Of a DNA stretch of 64,000 nucleotides, positions 11,521 to 22,049 are shown piece by piece. Source of the DNA: Alternaria dauci (Eukaryota; Ascomycota; Dothideomycetes; Pleosporales; Pleosporaceae); contig NC_091277.1 of assembly GCF_042100115.1 (NCBI RefSeq), positions 2,046,001 to 2,110,000 on the forward strand. Reading direction: 5' to 3'. Position 1 is the stretch's first letter. Every line of letters starts with the position of its first letter. The position numbers and the translations under genes were made by a program. The notes under the pieces were generated by a model. It was not told the origin of the DNA. It saw only the letters and a list, made by a program, of their open reading frames with translations, and did not search any database.

Positions 11521-13881
11521 TCAAGCCGTACTGACCGTCTTCCTGAAACGGACCAACAGCACACCCTTGGTGATGACACCATTTGAGTCGTATAGATGCA
11601 GCATGCGTACACCCGTCTGCAGACGGTCGAGGCGGAAGCATGCCCAAGCCGCTAGATCGTCGCTCAGTCTTTCGTCGTCCATGACTTTGAACCTGGGAAA
11701 AGCATGTCAGCATGGCTCAATACCAGATACCAATCAACCGGAGACTACGAAAGTACAAGCAGTGCTGTCAATGAAACGACAAGGCAATGACGCGGCGATG
11801 GTGCGATGGTGTGAACGGGGATATCGGCAATCTGCAGGCGCGGTGATCCCAATCGTACCCCTGACCATAGCTGCGTGCCACGTCCGCTCACCCAAAATCT
11901 CCGTTTCGGAAGCTGTGGAACAAGCGAACCGCGCGTATGCAGCAAAATGATGCAGACTCATCCAGATAGAGTCGAGATGCCAGCATTTGACCCATAGCGA
12001 CCTGCATGTACTTGACACGAAGCAGAAAAGAGATGAGACTTACCGTACGAATGTCAGTTCTTCTGTAACACCAGGTACACCAAGGAACTTGACGACTTCA
12101 CCGCCAAAATCGGGATTCGTGGTCCTTGCTGTCTTCGTCTTCTGCTTGTACTCGCCCTTTTGGCTTCTTCCGTTCCCGGGTACGGGCTCGGCATTCCGCT
12201 CCTCGTGCGACTCAACGTGCAGCTCAACCTTGACGTAAGGCTTGAGATCCTTTGGGTCATCTTCCTCAGGGGGCAGGGGGATATCTTGGCCTGCGAGGAA
12301 CTCAATAGTCAAATCAAGGTCGTGATGGGGTATCGCGGTCTTCTGAGTCGCCTCTTGGCTTGTGCTACGATAGCCTTCAGGTTTGAGGACCCAGCCACCA
12401 GTACCCGCGAACATGGCTTCGTTTTGCATCATTCCGCCATCCCAGCGCTGCCAGTTCAGCGCTACTATCTGAACTCCAGCACGCCAGAAGACCGAAGGGT
12501 TCAAGTTGGACGAAGTCAGTCGCAAGCCCTTGGGGTAAGCGCGCATGAAGAAGTGCTTGTTGTGTTCAAAGAGTCGGACGGGATCGGACTCGTGAACTTC
12601 CATCAAAGTCCCTTCTGAGAGAGAGAAGACATGGGTGGGTATCTTGGCCTCTGGAGCATCGAGAGTCTTGTATGAATAGCCTCCCAGATAGACACCTAGT
12701 CGCGATAGCGCTTCAATGATCTTGGGTTTGGGCGCCGGAGGTTTCTTTTCTCCATCCGGGCCGACCTCGGATTCCTCCGAAGCCACAGAATCAGTGCTTG
12801 TGGTGTGCTCTAGTGGTGGTGCTGATGGTGGCGCGGCTAACGTTGTAGGCTGTGGCACAGCTGCGACTGGCTTGACGTGCCCACGTTTGACCTTGACCAG
12901 AATCTTGTTCTCCAGCTCCTTCAGGGTCGGTAGATGCGCTTCGTCTAGACTGTGCGTGGGATCTAGTGGTAGCTCAAGGAGCATGTCTTTCCAGTACTCG
13001 TTCATAATCTCTACCATGATCTCCTGCTGCTCTGGCCCAGCGTGTACCTCGAGACTGACTATCAGGGGCAGGTTTGATACAGCAAAAGCGTAATCCCTGA
13101 TGGTTGCACACACGGCGCGGAACGTCATCTCCTTGGTCAAAGTGTAGCCGTGGAATACCCTAGGCTCGGCCCTTGACGTGTACGAAGCAGAGTGCCAGGG
13201 CTTGATGTTGTTGTCTTCCTGCTGAGGCGGCTGGGGTGTTTCTTCTTCCTTGTCCTCTTCGCTCTTCTTGCCAAACTTCAACCCTAGCCTTTTACGGATG
13301 CTAAGACCCGTCTTGGACTTTTTCTTCTCTTTCCTCGCGTCACTGGATCCTGGGTTTCCCATGGCAGCTTCCTCGTCTGAGCTGGAGTCGGAGAGTTCGT
13401 CTCCATCCCAAACATCAACCTCGACGCAACGACATCCTCGCATCAGGACGTTCTTGTAGGCGTCGACGCTGGAGTCGCTCGACAGCTGGTTGCCGGTAAG
13501 GTACGTATTGTGACTCGAGGAAATGAAGTAGTTTGAGATTGGATACGACTCGTCCACAGGCGGCGCAGGCTTCAAGACACTTGCCGAGCCTGACATGAAG
13601 TAGTTGACGAAATGCGAGAAGGAACCGTCGGCCAGAAGCTCAGCGTTCTGTCCTGAGCATTGCTGCTCCTCCGTCAGCCATTTCAGCTGTCCCTCGGTTG
13701 TCGTCAAGTCATATCGCTTCGCGATGTCGTCGTAAACGGCCTTGATGTATTGTGTGAGGAGTGGTGACAAGGCATCAACCTTGCGGGCTGTAGTGGAGGC
13801 CGAAGCTGTACCACCGCCGGCCTGAAGTTCTGGGTTATCGACCTTGGGGGTACCCAGCTTGTTGTCTTTGGCGAGCGACAT
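11521..13881 (-). CDS. Phosphoinositide-specific phospholipase C (delta-like)
   Basis: Two exons, 12044-13881 and 11521-11692, give 669 residues. The X half of the catalytic barrel shows SSSHNTYLTGNQL near residue 122-134 with the first catalytic His, and the second catalytic His in VFHGYTL near 244. The linker is acidic and Ser/Lys-rich; the Y half contains ALSRLGVYLGGYS; the C-terminal C2 domain runs from about 515 and is completed by exon 2 (FKVMDDERLSDDLAAWACFRLDRL). The enzyme cleaves PIP2 to diacylglycerol and IP3 at the plasma membrane. Only a remnant EF-hand-like region precedes the X box. The intron (11693-12043) is 351 bp, far longer than others here, yet joins TFVR to FKVM exactly and has a CTGAC branch site. 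The protein ends soon after the last C2 strand (RFRKTVSTA), as expected. Confidence 0.93.
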
Positions 13882-14542
13882 GTCGCAGTCGTGGCGTGCA
13901 CAACGAGATGGAAGGGGGCAAAGATGTCAGAAGAGGAGGTGGCAGATTTGCAGGCAGCAGGAGAGTGTAAAGTGGCAGTGTGCCTGAGTAATGGCAGAGG
14001 TCAGGCAGCTCAGCTCGCTGACCCGTGTTAGTGCTTCCTTGTGCAATTCGACGATGTGTGAGGATAACCAACGCACTGGCAGTATGGGGTAGTCAGCTGT
14101 GTGTGCAGCTTACTGTTGAACTACAGGCCAAGTGAGGAGTGGCAGCGGCATCTAGTTGTAAAAGTAAGTACGAGGAGGTGCGGCCCGCGACGTTGAAGCG
14201 GGCGCAATAGCCTCATGGTCAGCTCGTGCCTTGCCTTGGCCTGCCGCACTGGCGTTTGATGATCCAATTGGTGGGGCGCAAGTCATGGCCAATACCTGCT
14301 AGCGATTGACACGCAACACGCGACGTCTGCTGCATGCCCGCGGTGAAAGGGAGAAAGGCACGCTCGCTGCCCTGTTTGCGGTGCTGGCAGCTGGAGAGAA
14401 TAGGGCCTAGGCGCAACCTGTGCCGCTCCAGCCTCGCCAAGGCCGCCGACGTCACTCAGGGTCCAGCACAAAGAGATGGTGGGCGTGCGTGATGCATTGG
14501 AGACTAACATTCTCGACGCAAACTGCTAGGCGCACATTCACC
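13882..14542. other. Divergent intergenic region, 661 bp
   Basis: This is the shared upstream region of phospholipase C (minus) and the small cupin gene (plus). No gene is seen inside it. Confidence 0.5.
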
Positions 14543-14880
14543 ATGGCAAAGTCGCGAAAAGAAGCAGAGAGCCAGGTCCGATCATGGGGGTTCGACCATG
14601 TGTTTACGTGGACTGATAGCCCGTAAGTTTATGACACTGCACTGCCACCACAGTCAATGCAGCCTGACCATCTTGCAGCAACGCGCACTACTCGCCACAC
14701 AAGCACAGCGGCAAGACCACACACCTCGTCCTCAACGGCTCCATAACCTACACATATCCCGACGATGCCGATGCGAAAAAGGAAACAATAGGCCCTGGCG
14801 CGAGATGGGATGTGGATGCAAACAAGGTACACGAAGTATGGGTGGGAGACGAGGGATGTACATATGTCATTGGAGAATGA
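14543..14880 (+). CDS. Small single-domain cupin-like protein, 93 aa
   Basis: Two exons, 14543-14622 and 14679-14880, with a 56-bp intron (GTAAGT donor, CTGAC branch site, TTGCAG end), join to 93 residues. The second exon reads as a minimal cupin barrel: YSPHKHSGKTTHLVLNGSI supplies the first HxH-type metal-binding motif, and the second motif is in DANKVHEVWVGDEGC. The gene is too short for most ORF cut-offs in one frame because it is split. Cupins of this size may be metal-dependent isomerases or oxygenases, or non-enzymatic; nothing here decides which. It converges on the NUFIP1-like gene with only about 45 bp between the stops. Confidence 0.78.
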
Positions 14881-14925
14881 ACAGCACATGAATTGGTCGT
14901 GTATCTGCTAGCATTTGGACACTGC

Positions 14926-16557
14926 TCAGCCTAGGAAACCGTTCTGTCCCAGGTACTTGATCGCATCGAGTGCCAGTTGGTCTGCCTTGGCCAGCTCTTG
15001 CTCCACCATGCGCTCGTACAGTCCCGGCAGCTTCTCGTCTTCCTTGGGCGGATGCTGATATTTGCATTTGCTAAAATACGGGCATCTCCCGTTGCGCTTC
15101 CAATTTGTACACACGTTCATGCTCTTCGTTTCGGCTTTCTTCGGCGCCCGTGGAGGAGGTGGAAGCTTGATGGGCGGCGGAGCAACCTTTGAAGATGTAG
15201 TTTCGGGTGCTCCGTCGCTGTCGTCTGATTCAGACCCGGTTTCGTCCTCGTCTTCGGAACTCGACACCACAGACGACTCTGACAAGACTGAACTCTCAGC
15301 TTCGGACTCTGTCTCGCTTTCGTACCCTAGGCCTAGATCTACGACGTTTGGCGTAGACTGCTTCTTCACCATGCTCTCGTGCAGCTTTTTCCGTAACGCC
15401 GCGAGTTCTTCCTGTCGGCGATTGTCGGCGTCCTGTTTTGCCCTATCATCCTTCTTTGTCCTATCGTCCTGTCGCTTCTCGCGAAGCTTCGTCTCCGGAT
15501 TCGGGGGGTCGACCTTGTGCTCTCTGGGTGGCTTGCCACTCACTCTACGCAAGAAGTCAAGCTCGGCTGCTCGTTTCCTTGCAGCCTCTTCTGCCTTTTC
15601 GATGGCCCTCTTTTCCGTGGGAAAGTTCCTTCTCCGATCTTTGATCCATGCCGCGACCTCTGCTCCTGTCTGTATGCTGATTGTCTCTCCATTGTGCTCA
15701 AACGCGAATCCTCCACCCTTGAGCTTTTCCGTGTATGCAGCTTCTTCGTCAACGTCCTCGTCGTCACTACTCTCGTCTGGAACCGGCTGTTGTGACAGGC
15801 CCAAATTGACCTTGCGCTTCTTGCTGTCCGGTCGTACTACGGGCGGCGGAGGTAGAGAGAAGCCAAAGCTAGGGACCTGTGGGGGCACCGCGGCCTTGGC
15901 CCTCGGTGGCTTCGAACTTGGCTGCGGTCCGTTCGGCTGCGACTGTGGATTGTTGTTCCGATCGTTCAGCTTTCTCTTCTGACCGGCGTGCTGCTGAGGC
16001 GAATATCGTGGGCTCGGTTGGTTCTGCTGACGCTGTGGGGACTGCGGAAAGGAGGAGCCGCCCGTGCTCGTCATATGGTTTGCATATGCGGCCATTGACT
16101 GTACGCCGCCCGGTGTAGACATGTACGACATGACCTGAGCGAGGGCGTTGGGGTCATATTGTTGCTGTGTTGCGCCTTGTGTTTGCGCGCCGCTGGCAAA
16201 GGGAGCGTTGTTGTAGCCATTCGCCGAAGCAGTGTCTGACGGCGCATTCGTCTGGTACTGTCCGTTGCCAGCATTGTGACCTCCTCGATGGTTTGCGCCG
16301 CCCCTGTTGTTCTGATAGCCTCCTCGTTGACCGCCTCTGCCACGCGCATCCCCCCGTCCGCGATTCTGCCCATGGCCACCTCTAGCATTACCGCCGGGGT
16401 TGCTGAAACCACCTCCTCGGCTCTGATTGCCGCCTCTCCCGCGACCTCTATCACCGCCTCCTCTGCTATGGCCCCCTCGTTGACTCGCGTATGGTTGCTC
16501 GCTGGACGTAGCTTTCGGCAGTGGCGGCGGCGGAGGTGGAGGAAATCGGAACGACAT
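14926..16557 (-). CDS. NUFIP1/Rsa1-like box C/D snoRNP assembly factor with CCCH zinc finger
   Basis: A single exon of 543 residues from an ATG at 16557. The N-terminus has a run of prolines and then an RGG-rich segment (about residues 25-85) typical of RNA-binding proteins, followed by a Gln/Asn-rich low-complexity region. Near residue 300 lies the NUFIP1 motif, EVAAWIKDRRRNFPTEKRA, which in human NUFIP1 and yeast Rsa1 binds the snoRNP proteins SNU13/NOP58 assembly machinery. A CCCH finger (C-x8-C-x5-C-x3-H) sits near residues 482-501, and the end is helical (LPGLYERMVEQELAKADQLAL). Inferred role: nuclear assembly of box C/D snoRNPs with the R2TP chaperone. An acidic Ser/Glu/Asp tract precedes the finger. 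The long antisense frames over it are codon shadows. Confidence 0.85.
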   Translation of the reverse strand: MSFRFPPPPPPPLPKATSSEQPYASQRGGHSRGGGDRGRGRGGNQSRGGGFSNPGGNARGGHGQNRGRGDARGRGGQRGGYQNNRGGANHRGGHNAGNGQYQTNAPSDTASANGYNNAPFASGAQTQGATQQQYDPNALAQVMSYMSTPGGVQSMAAYANHMTSTGGSSFPQSPQRQQNQPSPRYSPQQHAGQKRKLNDRNNNPQSQPNGPQPSSKPPRAKAAVPPQVPSFGFSLPPPPVVRPDSKKRKVNLGLSQQPVPDESSDDEDVDEEAAYTEKLKGGGFAFEHNGETISIQTGAEVAAWIKDRRRNFPTEKRAIEKAEEAARKRAAELDFLRRVSGKPPREHKVDPPNPETKLREKRQDDRTKKDDRAKQDADNRRQEELAALRKKLHESMVKKQSTPNVVDLGLGYESETESEAESSVLSESSVVSSSEDEDETGSESDDSDGAPETTSSKVAPPPIKLPPPPRAPKKAETKSMNVCTNWKRNGRCPYFSKCKYQHPPKEDEKLPGLYERMVEQELAKADQLALDAIKYLGQNGFLG

Positions 16558-16857
16558 TGTGCAGTCTGTGTGTTTGCGTATCGTGGAACTGGAAAGCTCA
16601 AGACATTAGAAGTAGTGATTACAAGAGAACGCGGGTGGTATAGTACGAATCGCAAAAGACGCTACAAAGGCTGGTGAAGGAGATGCGACGCGCCTCGGAA
16701 GTCCGCAGGGCCAAAAAGTTCCTTATCGATATCACTAGCGCGACGCTTGCGACCACCCAGAGCAGTCTCTCAACTGACTCTACTGTCTATATCCACCATG
16801 TCTAGGTAGCGGCCGATCCTTTACTTCTACATCCATGAAGCCTCCAAAACTGCCATC
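16558..16857. promoter_or_regulatory. 300-bp divergent promoter region between the NUFIP1-like and RPC25 genes
   Basis: Two genes for RNA-biogenesis factors start head to head here, 300 bp apart, so they may share control elements. No specific site is assigned. Confidence 0.4.
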
Positions 16858-17763
16858 ATGTTCATACTTGTAAGTTTGCTGCGCCGTCCCGGGTCCGGCA
16901 CGTCGTCTACGCGCTTCCGCGCCGCTCGACAGAAAATTTGAGAGGATGGAATGCGATTACGCGTATGCCGAATCCATCATGATCGCATAGTGTCATATTT
17001 CAGAATTCCTTCTAACCACCTTTTAGACCACGATTCAAGACTTGATACAGATCAAGCCGCAAGACTTTGAGAAGCCTAGCGCGCAAGCCATCAAAGATGT
17101 AGTCAACGATAAATACAGCAATAGGATCGTTCCTGGTATCGGTCTTTGCCTCTGTATGTGGGATCTTATTTCAGCCACCGAAGGCCTGATCGGTCACGGG
17201 ACAGGTCTTGTCAACGTGAATAGTAAGCGCAATTTCACCCGACTAGACAATCTATACTCACACCCAGCGCAGTCGAATTCCGCATGACCGTCTTCCGTCC
17301 TTTCCGTGGCGAGATCGTTTACGGACGCATCAAGTCTTCCAACGAGGAAGGCATCATCCTTGACCTGGAATTCACCTCGGAAGTCTTTGTTCCCTATCAA
17401 AACTTACCAGAAAACTCGTCCTTTTCCAAAGCTGAGATGGTCTGGATCTGGAACTCCGAAGGCACTGAGCTCTTCTTCGATAAGGGCGAGCCTGTTCTGT
17501 TCAGGGTGGAGCATGAGGAGTGGTATGATCAGAGGCCAACCATCGTGGAGAAGGATGAGAAGGGTGAGATCATTGAAGAAAGACCGACTGCATGGAAGAT
17601 CATTGTAAGTCATAGGAATCGTAGAAATCCTAGGCGAGGCTAATGTCTGTTCTAGGGCTCGATGGCCCAACCTGGTCTTGGTCCAACACTCTGGTGGGCC
17701 GAAGGCGGCGAAGAGGAAGAGGGCGAAGAAGGTGATGTCGAGATGGAAGGCGCCGAGGAATGA
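16858..17763 (+). CDS. RPC25: RNA polymerase III subunit RPC25 (RPC8, Rpb7 family)
   Basis: Four exons, 16858-16869, 17027-17222, 17273-17604 and 17656-17763, total 215 residues. The first exon is only 12 nt and encodes MFIL, the invariant start of this family (yeast Rpc25 also begins MFIL). The N-terminal SHS2/RNP-like domain (TTIQDLIQIKPQDF, GIGLCLCMWDL) is followed by the S1/OB-fold domain starting MTVFRPFRGEIVYGRI and the Pol III-specific segment EPVLFRVEHEEWYDQRPT, then GSMAQPGLGPTLWW and a short acidic tail. With RPC17 it forms the stalk of RNA polymerase III and takes part in initiation on tRNA and 5S genes in the nucleus. Introns are 157, 50 and 51 bp. The identification is firm. Confidence 0.95.
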
Positions 17764-18329
17764 TCGCTTCTGGTCAGTTATCGGATGCCACTTTCTACAG
17801 CGCCCATCCATCAATTTGAGCATCATCGTCCAAACTCCATGTTCGAAGCAAGGTTACCAACACTCACAGGAAGGCTCCATATTTAACAACCACCCGTTTC
17901 CGAACCACGGCGACTCTCAATGGTCTTATTTGTTACGCATTTGATAACACATTGGAGATTGACTTTGCTAAGAGGCTGGATTGGTGACATCATCACCCCG
18001 CTTAGCGCCTGTATGTCTTCCTCTGGGCATCAGTCGCATCAGCATGTGCATCTACCTTGCCAGTTTATCAACACCTTGTGACATTCAACATTCTGTGCCA
18101 TCTGCCTCAGTGCCAATGCTTCGGGCAATATAAGAGTGGGGGTGCGGCGACAGATTAACACAGTTCAGGCAGGTGCGGTCGATCTCGACCCAATCGGACC
18201 AAAAGTCCATGATGATGCGATGCCCAGCCTCAACTTCGTGATAACATGCCGTCACTGACAGTAGCAGTAGTATGTAAAGGCGTCTTCGTTTCGAAACATC
18301 AGAATCTGATGATCTCAGTGCTTTCCATT
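17764..18329. other. Intergenic, 566 bp
   Basis: This holds the 3' flank of RPC25 and the upstream region of the S51 peptidase. Nothing else is recognised. Confidence 0.5.
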
Positions 18330-19297
18330 ATGCGGTTCACTACTCTTTTCTATACTACTGTTCTGGCAATTACGACCACAGCGAATCCCGTATACGCGAC
18401 GAACGGCACCAATACAACCTATATTGGCCCAGAAAATGGTCATCTCGTGATCGTTGGGGGAAACCTGCAAAGCGAAAGCATATACCAGCGCATCATCTCC
18501 CTGGCTGGAGGCCCGGATGCATCCATCGTAGTCGTTCCCACTGCCGGCGGCGAAGCTACCTATGACCAGAATTTTACTACGGCCGTGGCCTTCCGCGACT
18601 ATGGTGCAAACAATGTGACCGTCCTACACACGTACGACCCCGCCGTCGCCGACACCGACGAGTTCATCGCTCCCTTGTTGGGTGCGAAGGGCATCTTCTT
18701 TGGTGGTGGACGGCAATGGAGGTTGGTCGATGCATACGCTGGAACCAAGACCGAAGTAGCATTCCAAGCTGTTCTGGATGCAGGAGGTGTCATCTCGGGA
18801 TCAAGTGCTGGCGCGAGCATCATTGGTAGTTTCCTCGCACGCGGAGATACAGCAAACAACACCATCATGATAGGTGCGCATTCGATGCTGCTTTAGTCCG
18901 CCAGCGATATGTCATCGTAGACAAAACTAACGCGGCGCTTCCAGGTGATCACACTGTTGGCTTTGGGTATCTCAAAAACTCGGCCATCGACCAGCACGTC
19001 TTGGTACGCAACAGGCACTTCGACATGTTTGAGATTCTCGACGCCTACCCAGGGTTACTTGGGTTGGCAATTGACGAAGATACCGCGTTGGTTGTCAACA
19101 AGAACGAGCTGGAAGTCATTGGCAGCACGTATGCGCTGATCTACGACGGCAGCTTTTGGTCTAGAGAGGGAAGCTGGGAGAGGCCTCTGCCACCGCCCAA
19201 CGCGAGATTTTACTTCCTACGCGAAGGCGATAGATATGATCTTGGAGCTAGAGCAGTCATTGAGCCAGAGACTACAGGCAGTGGTGATGATGTATGA
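18330..19297 (+). CDS. Secreted cyanophycinase-like S51 family peptidase
   Basis: Two exons, 18330-18873 and 18945-19297, with a 71-bp intron (GTGCGC..CAG). I chose the ATG at 18330 because it opens directly into a signal peptide (MRFTTLFYTTVLAITTTA); in-frame ATGs at 18246 and 18309 would add 28 or 7 residues in front of it. The body shows the S51/cyanophycinase fold: HLVIVGGNLQSESIYQRII, a Gly-rich GIFFGGGRQWRLVDAY turn, and the nucleophile elbow GGVISGSSAGASIIG with the catalytic Ser. Several Asn-X-Thr sequons (NGTNTT, NNVT) fit secretion. Family enzymes are serine exopeptidases acting on Asp-containing or isopeptide-linked substrates. Fungi do not make cyanophycin, so the true substrate is unknown; it may scavenge bacterial reserve polymer or peptides. 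Confidence 0.85.
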
Positions 19298-19858
19298 TAA
19301 GGTGTCGCAGGCAGCTAACAAGGGAAACACCGTCATGTCTCCAAGTAACGGCTTGTAAAGCCAGTTTCGATAAACACCTTGGAACTAAATGTTATTGCGG
19401 GAGCTTGAGTGATGGATTCTCGAGAACATGATGCTTCGACGGTTTTGCATTGCGTGATCGTATGCGGGAGTTCATCTTGTTTCTTCAGCTGTTGTCGCAT
19501 ATCTTCCGAAAATGAACACTTTTATCAAACAGGATGTTGGCGAACGCAACTGAACAAGGGCAATTCGGTTCAAGTGATGGGCTTTCTTGAGATAGTTGTC
19601 AAGAATGCAATGGTAATGGGAAGAGAGAGAAAGTTCAGAAGGTTCCGCCGCTAGGTAATGTAATCATGCCTCGGCATTTTTCGGCTCCACTCAAAGGAAG
19701 CGGAGCACGGAACGCGACGCCATCAGGGATGCGACTTGTGGTATCACTATCTATTTCCATTCCTTGAGTTTACTATCCCATTCCTGACCCTAAAACTACT
19801 TCCTGCGATACCTCCATTTTCGCCGTCTATCCTTGGAATAATTGACCATTACGCCACC
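19298..19858. other. Intergenic, 561 bp
   Basis: No gene is recognised. An 81-codon plus frame at 19409-19654 lacks any domain signature or splice context. Confidence 0.5.
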
Positions 19859-20289
19859 ATGTCCAGCCCCATCGATGTCATTGCCGTCGTCACTCCCAAA
19901 GCCGGTAAGGCCGACAGGGTATGCCTTAACACCAACACTATCTGTTCCATACAAGCAGCTCACGGTTTCTAGGTTGAAGAGCTTCTGAAGATCTCAGCCC
20001 AAGCTGTAAAGGCAAACGAGCCCGGTACACTCCGATACCATCTACATCGCCAAGTTGAGGGCGATGCGCCCATTCTCGTGATGCTTGAGACGTGAGCATT
20101 TTTGTTGGTCCCTGAGCAGGCCCACAGCTGACATCGATAAGTTATGCGAACAAAGCGGCTCTAGAAACACACGCGAAGAGCGAGGACTTCAAGAAATTGT
20201 CAAAGGCGTTGAAGACAGAGGACCTGCTCGCGGAGCCGATAAAAATTCTCTTCACTAAAGAGGCAGGTGGATATGCTAGTAAACTATAG
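19859..20289 (+). CDS. Antibiotic biosynthesis monooxygenase (ABM) domain protein, 108 aa
   Basis: Three exons, 19859-19918, 19973-20091 and 20142-20289, with introns of 54 and 50 bp, total 108 residues. The order of elements is that of the dimeric alpha+beta barrel ABM/YgiN family: a first strand (DVIAVVTPKAGKADRVEELL), a helix, the strand TLRYHLHRQVEGDAPILVMLE, then YANKAALETHAKSEDFKKLS, where the conserved His precedes the last helix. Cofactor-free members oxidise quinols or polyketide aromatics; many fungal copies are unassigned. The gene lies beside a MYND-finger protein with which it converges and gives no pathway hint. Confidence 0.85.
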
Positions 20290-20570
20290 ATTACAGTTTG
20301 AGAAAGCTCTAGCATGCGGCAGCGAAAAAGTTGGAAACATCACAAAGACTTTTGAACTAGAACGTGGTCTGGAAAGATCGCGGAGTCGCACGTTCACAAT
20401 GGAAATGACGAGGGTTGTCACTTGAGCGGCCATTAATGTATCTCAAGTGATGCATCTTCCCGGATCTTCTTTGGGCCCTGCTGGTCAGGAGCAGCCGTCA
20501 ACATCTACCTAAACTCCTCAGGCGAATAACTGACACCGATATTGCACTAATGTGCCGCACCGGCAGGAGT

Positions 20571-21815
20571 CTAAATGTCGTAGGGCGAGATCTGATGGAC
20601 CTTCACATTCTCTGCCTGCCTCAATGTCCAAGCCAAATAGTACTCCTGGAACTTCTCCTTTGTGATCTGCTTCATAACCCACTTCTTGTCTCGATGCAGC
20701 TCTGATGCCTCCTCGAAGAAACGCATGAGATGATGCTGGTGGTATTCAACAAGAGCATGAACGTGTTCAGGGAACAGCTCCTTCTTGTCTTTGCGCATGA
20801 CAACGACAGAACCAACAGAGTTCTGCCACTTCAGTGGTGCGAGGCCCCAGTCGAAGCCAGAAATCTCTTTGAGCTGGGGCTTGCAGCCAATATTGAGGAA
20901 AGTGCCCGCTGTGTTGACCCAAGGGAACTTGTTCGGGGACGTCTCCAACCGCTTCTGCCATTTTTCGACACTTCCAGAAATACGCTGAACGACTATAGGT
21001 AGTGAGATATGCTTGGAAACATCAGTAGCTGTTTGTTGGAAGATGTAATGGAATGCCGGGAGCTCTATATGCTCGTAACGAGGACGACCGCCGATATCGA
21101 CATCGCCATCGCAGTTGATGCGCACACCGACCACGCTAGTCAACTCTGACTTCAGATTCTCAATCGTTCGAAGGTTTTCCGGGCTGAAGTAGTAAGTGTT
21201 GAGCCAGTGTGCGACGATTCGAAGGTCGGAAGGGCCGAGATCTTGACTGTAGGATGGGTCGTAACTGTGGGGAATATCGTCAAAGACATCAGTGCCATAC
21301 GCAATCATGGGACCTCTCCAATCGTGCAGATGGGCAGAGCTGAGATCCACAATCTTATCGCTGGCTTTGTTGTGCGTAGATCCGTCGTGGGGAAAGTTTT
21401 CGCGGTAAGACAAGAACAGAGTGTACGGAAGTAGGCGGGCGAGAGCGTGATTGTATCGGATCGTCGCGTTTTCCATATGAATGAACTCCCCAGACTCGGC
21501 CTCCTTCTTGCTTATAGCTGCGAGTGCACCGGGGCAAATACCAAGATAACTATCCCCGTCCGATCCCATCTTGTCCTTAGTCTTGAGCCATATGAACCGC
21601 GGGGCGTCCTCGTCGGGGTGGAAGTAGATAGCGCGGCTATATTTCTCCCCAGAGTTTTCGGCCTCGGGACGGTCTTGGAAGTCCTTGAAAGTTTTGCAGA
21701 GGATTTTGTGGTGGAACCATGCCTTCTTCTGGCACTCTTTGGAGCAGTAGCAACTCGCGCTGCAACCCCCGTAACACAGAGCGCCTTCGTTGTTGCTCTC
21801 GTCGCAGAGCGTCAT
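20571..21815 (-). CDS. MYND-type zinc finger protein
   Basis: One exon of 414 residues is called from the first in-frame ATG (21815). The frame stays open for about 14 codons upstream but begins with TTG there, so either this ATG is used or a short upstream exon was missed. Residues 4-40 form a MYND-like Cys/His cluster ending in the typical CSKECQKKAWFHHKILC. The remainder (SRAIYFHPDEDAPRFIWLK, DWRGPMIAYGTD, ELPAFHYIFQQTATDVSKHI, FQEYYLAWTL) resembles the large group of Pleosporales MYND proteins without known function; no SET domain motif is seen. MYND fingers bind proline-rich peptides, so a protein-protein role is likely. A TTATATATCC box lies about 170 bp upstream of the start on the coding strand. 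Confidence 0.75.
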   Translation of the reverse strand: MTLCDESNNEGALCYGGCSASCYCSKECQKKAWFHHKILCKTFKDFQDRPEAENSGEKYSRAIYFHPDEDAPRFIWLKTKDKMGSDGDSYLGICPGALAAISKKEAESGEFIHMENATIRYNHALARLLPYTLFLSYRENFPHDGSTHNKASDKIVDLSSAHLHDWRGPMIAYGTDVFDDIPHSYDPSYSQDLGPSDLRIVAHWLNTYYFSPENLRTIENLKSELTSVVGVRINCDGDVDIGGRPRYEHIELPAFHYIFQQTATDVSKHISLPIVVQRISGSVEKWQKRLETSPNKFPWVNTAGTFLNIGCKPQLKEISGFDWGLAPLKWQNSVGSVVVMRKDKKELFPEHVHALVEYHQHHLMRFFEEASELHRDKKWVMKQITKEKFQEYYLAWTLRQAENVKVHQISPYDI

Positions 21816-22049
21816 GCTTTCTTCGCCGTCGTAATTGAAATTTAGAGTGGGCGTCAAAGGCGTAAAGAAATTCTTTGCAAAAGACGCAGTACGCTGTCAG
21901 TTGGAGCAAACAAAAACAAGTGGTCTGAGCGCAACCTCGGCGCGAAGGTGAAGGTGAGAGTGGAAGTAGGCATACGAGGTTGCAGGTGGATATATAAGGA
22001 GTCATAAATTACCTACACGAGTTACATAGCATCATGAAAGGCGGCTCAT

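Noticed and set aside
11438..11713. Alternative reading of the phospholipase C 3' end in another frame
   Set aside because: The frame that continues the C2 domain (FKVMDDERLSDD) stops at 11521-11523; the other frame would require a frameshift.
15062..15982. 306-codon plus-strand frame rich in Ser and Leu
   Set aside because: It is the reverse shadow of the NUFIP1-like gene, whose RGG, NUFIP1 and CCCH motifs are unmistakable on the other strand.
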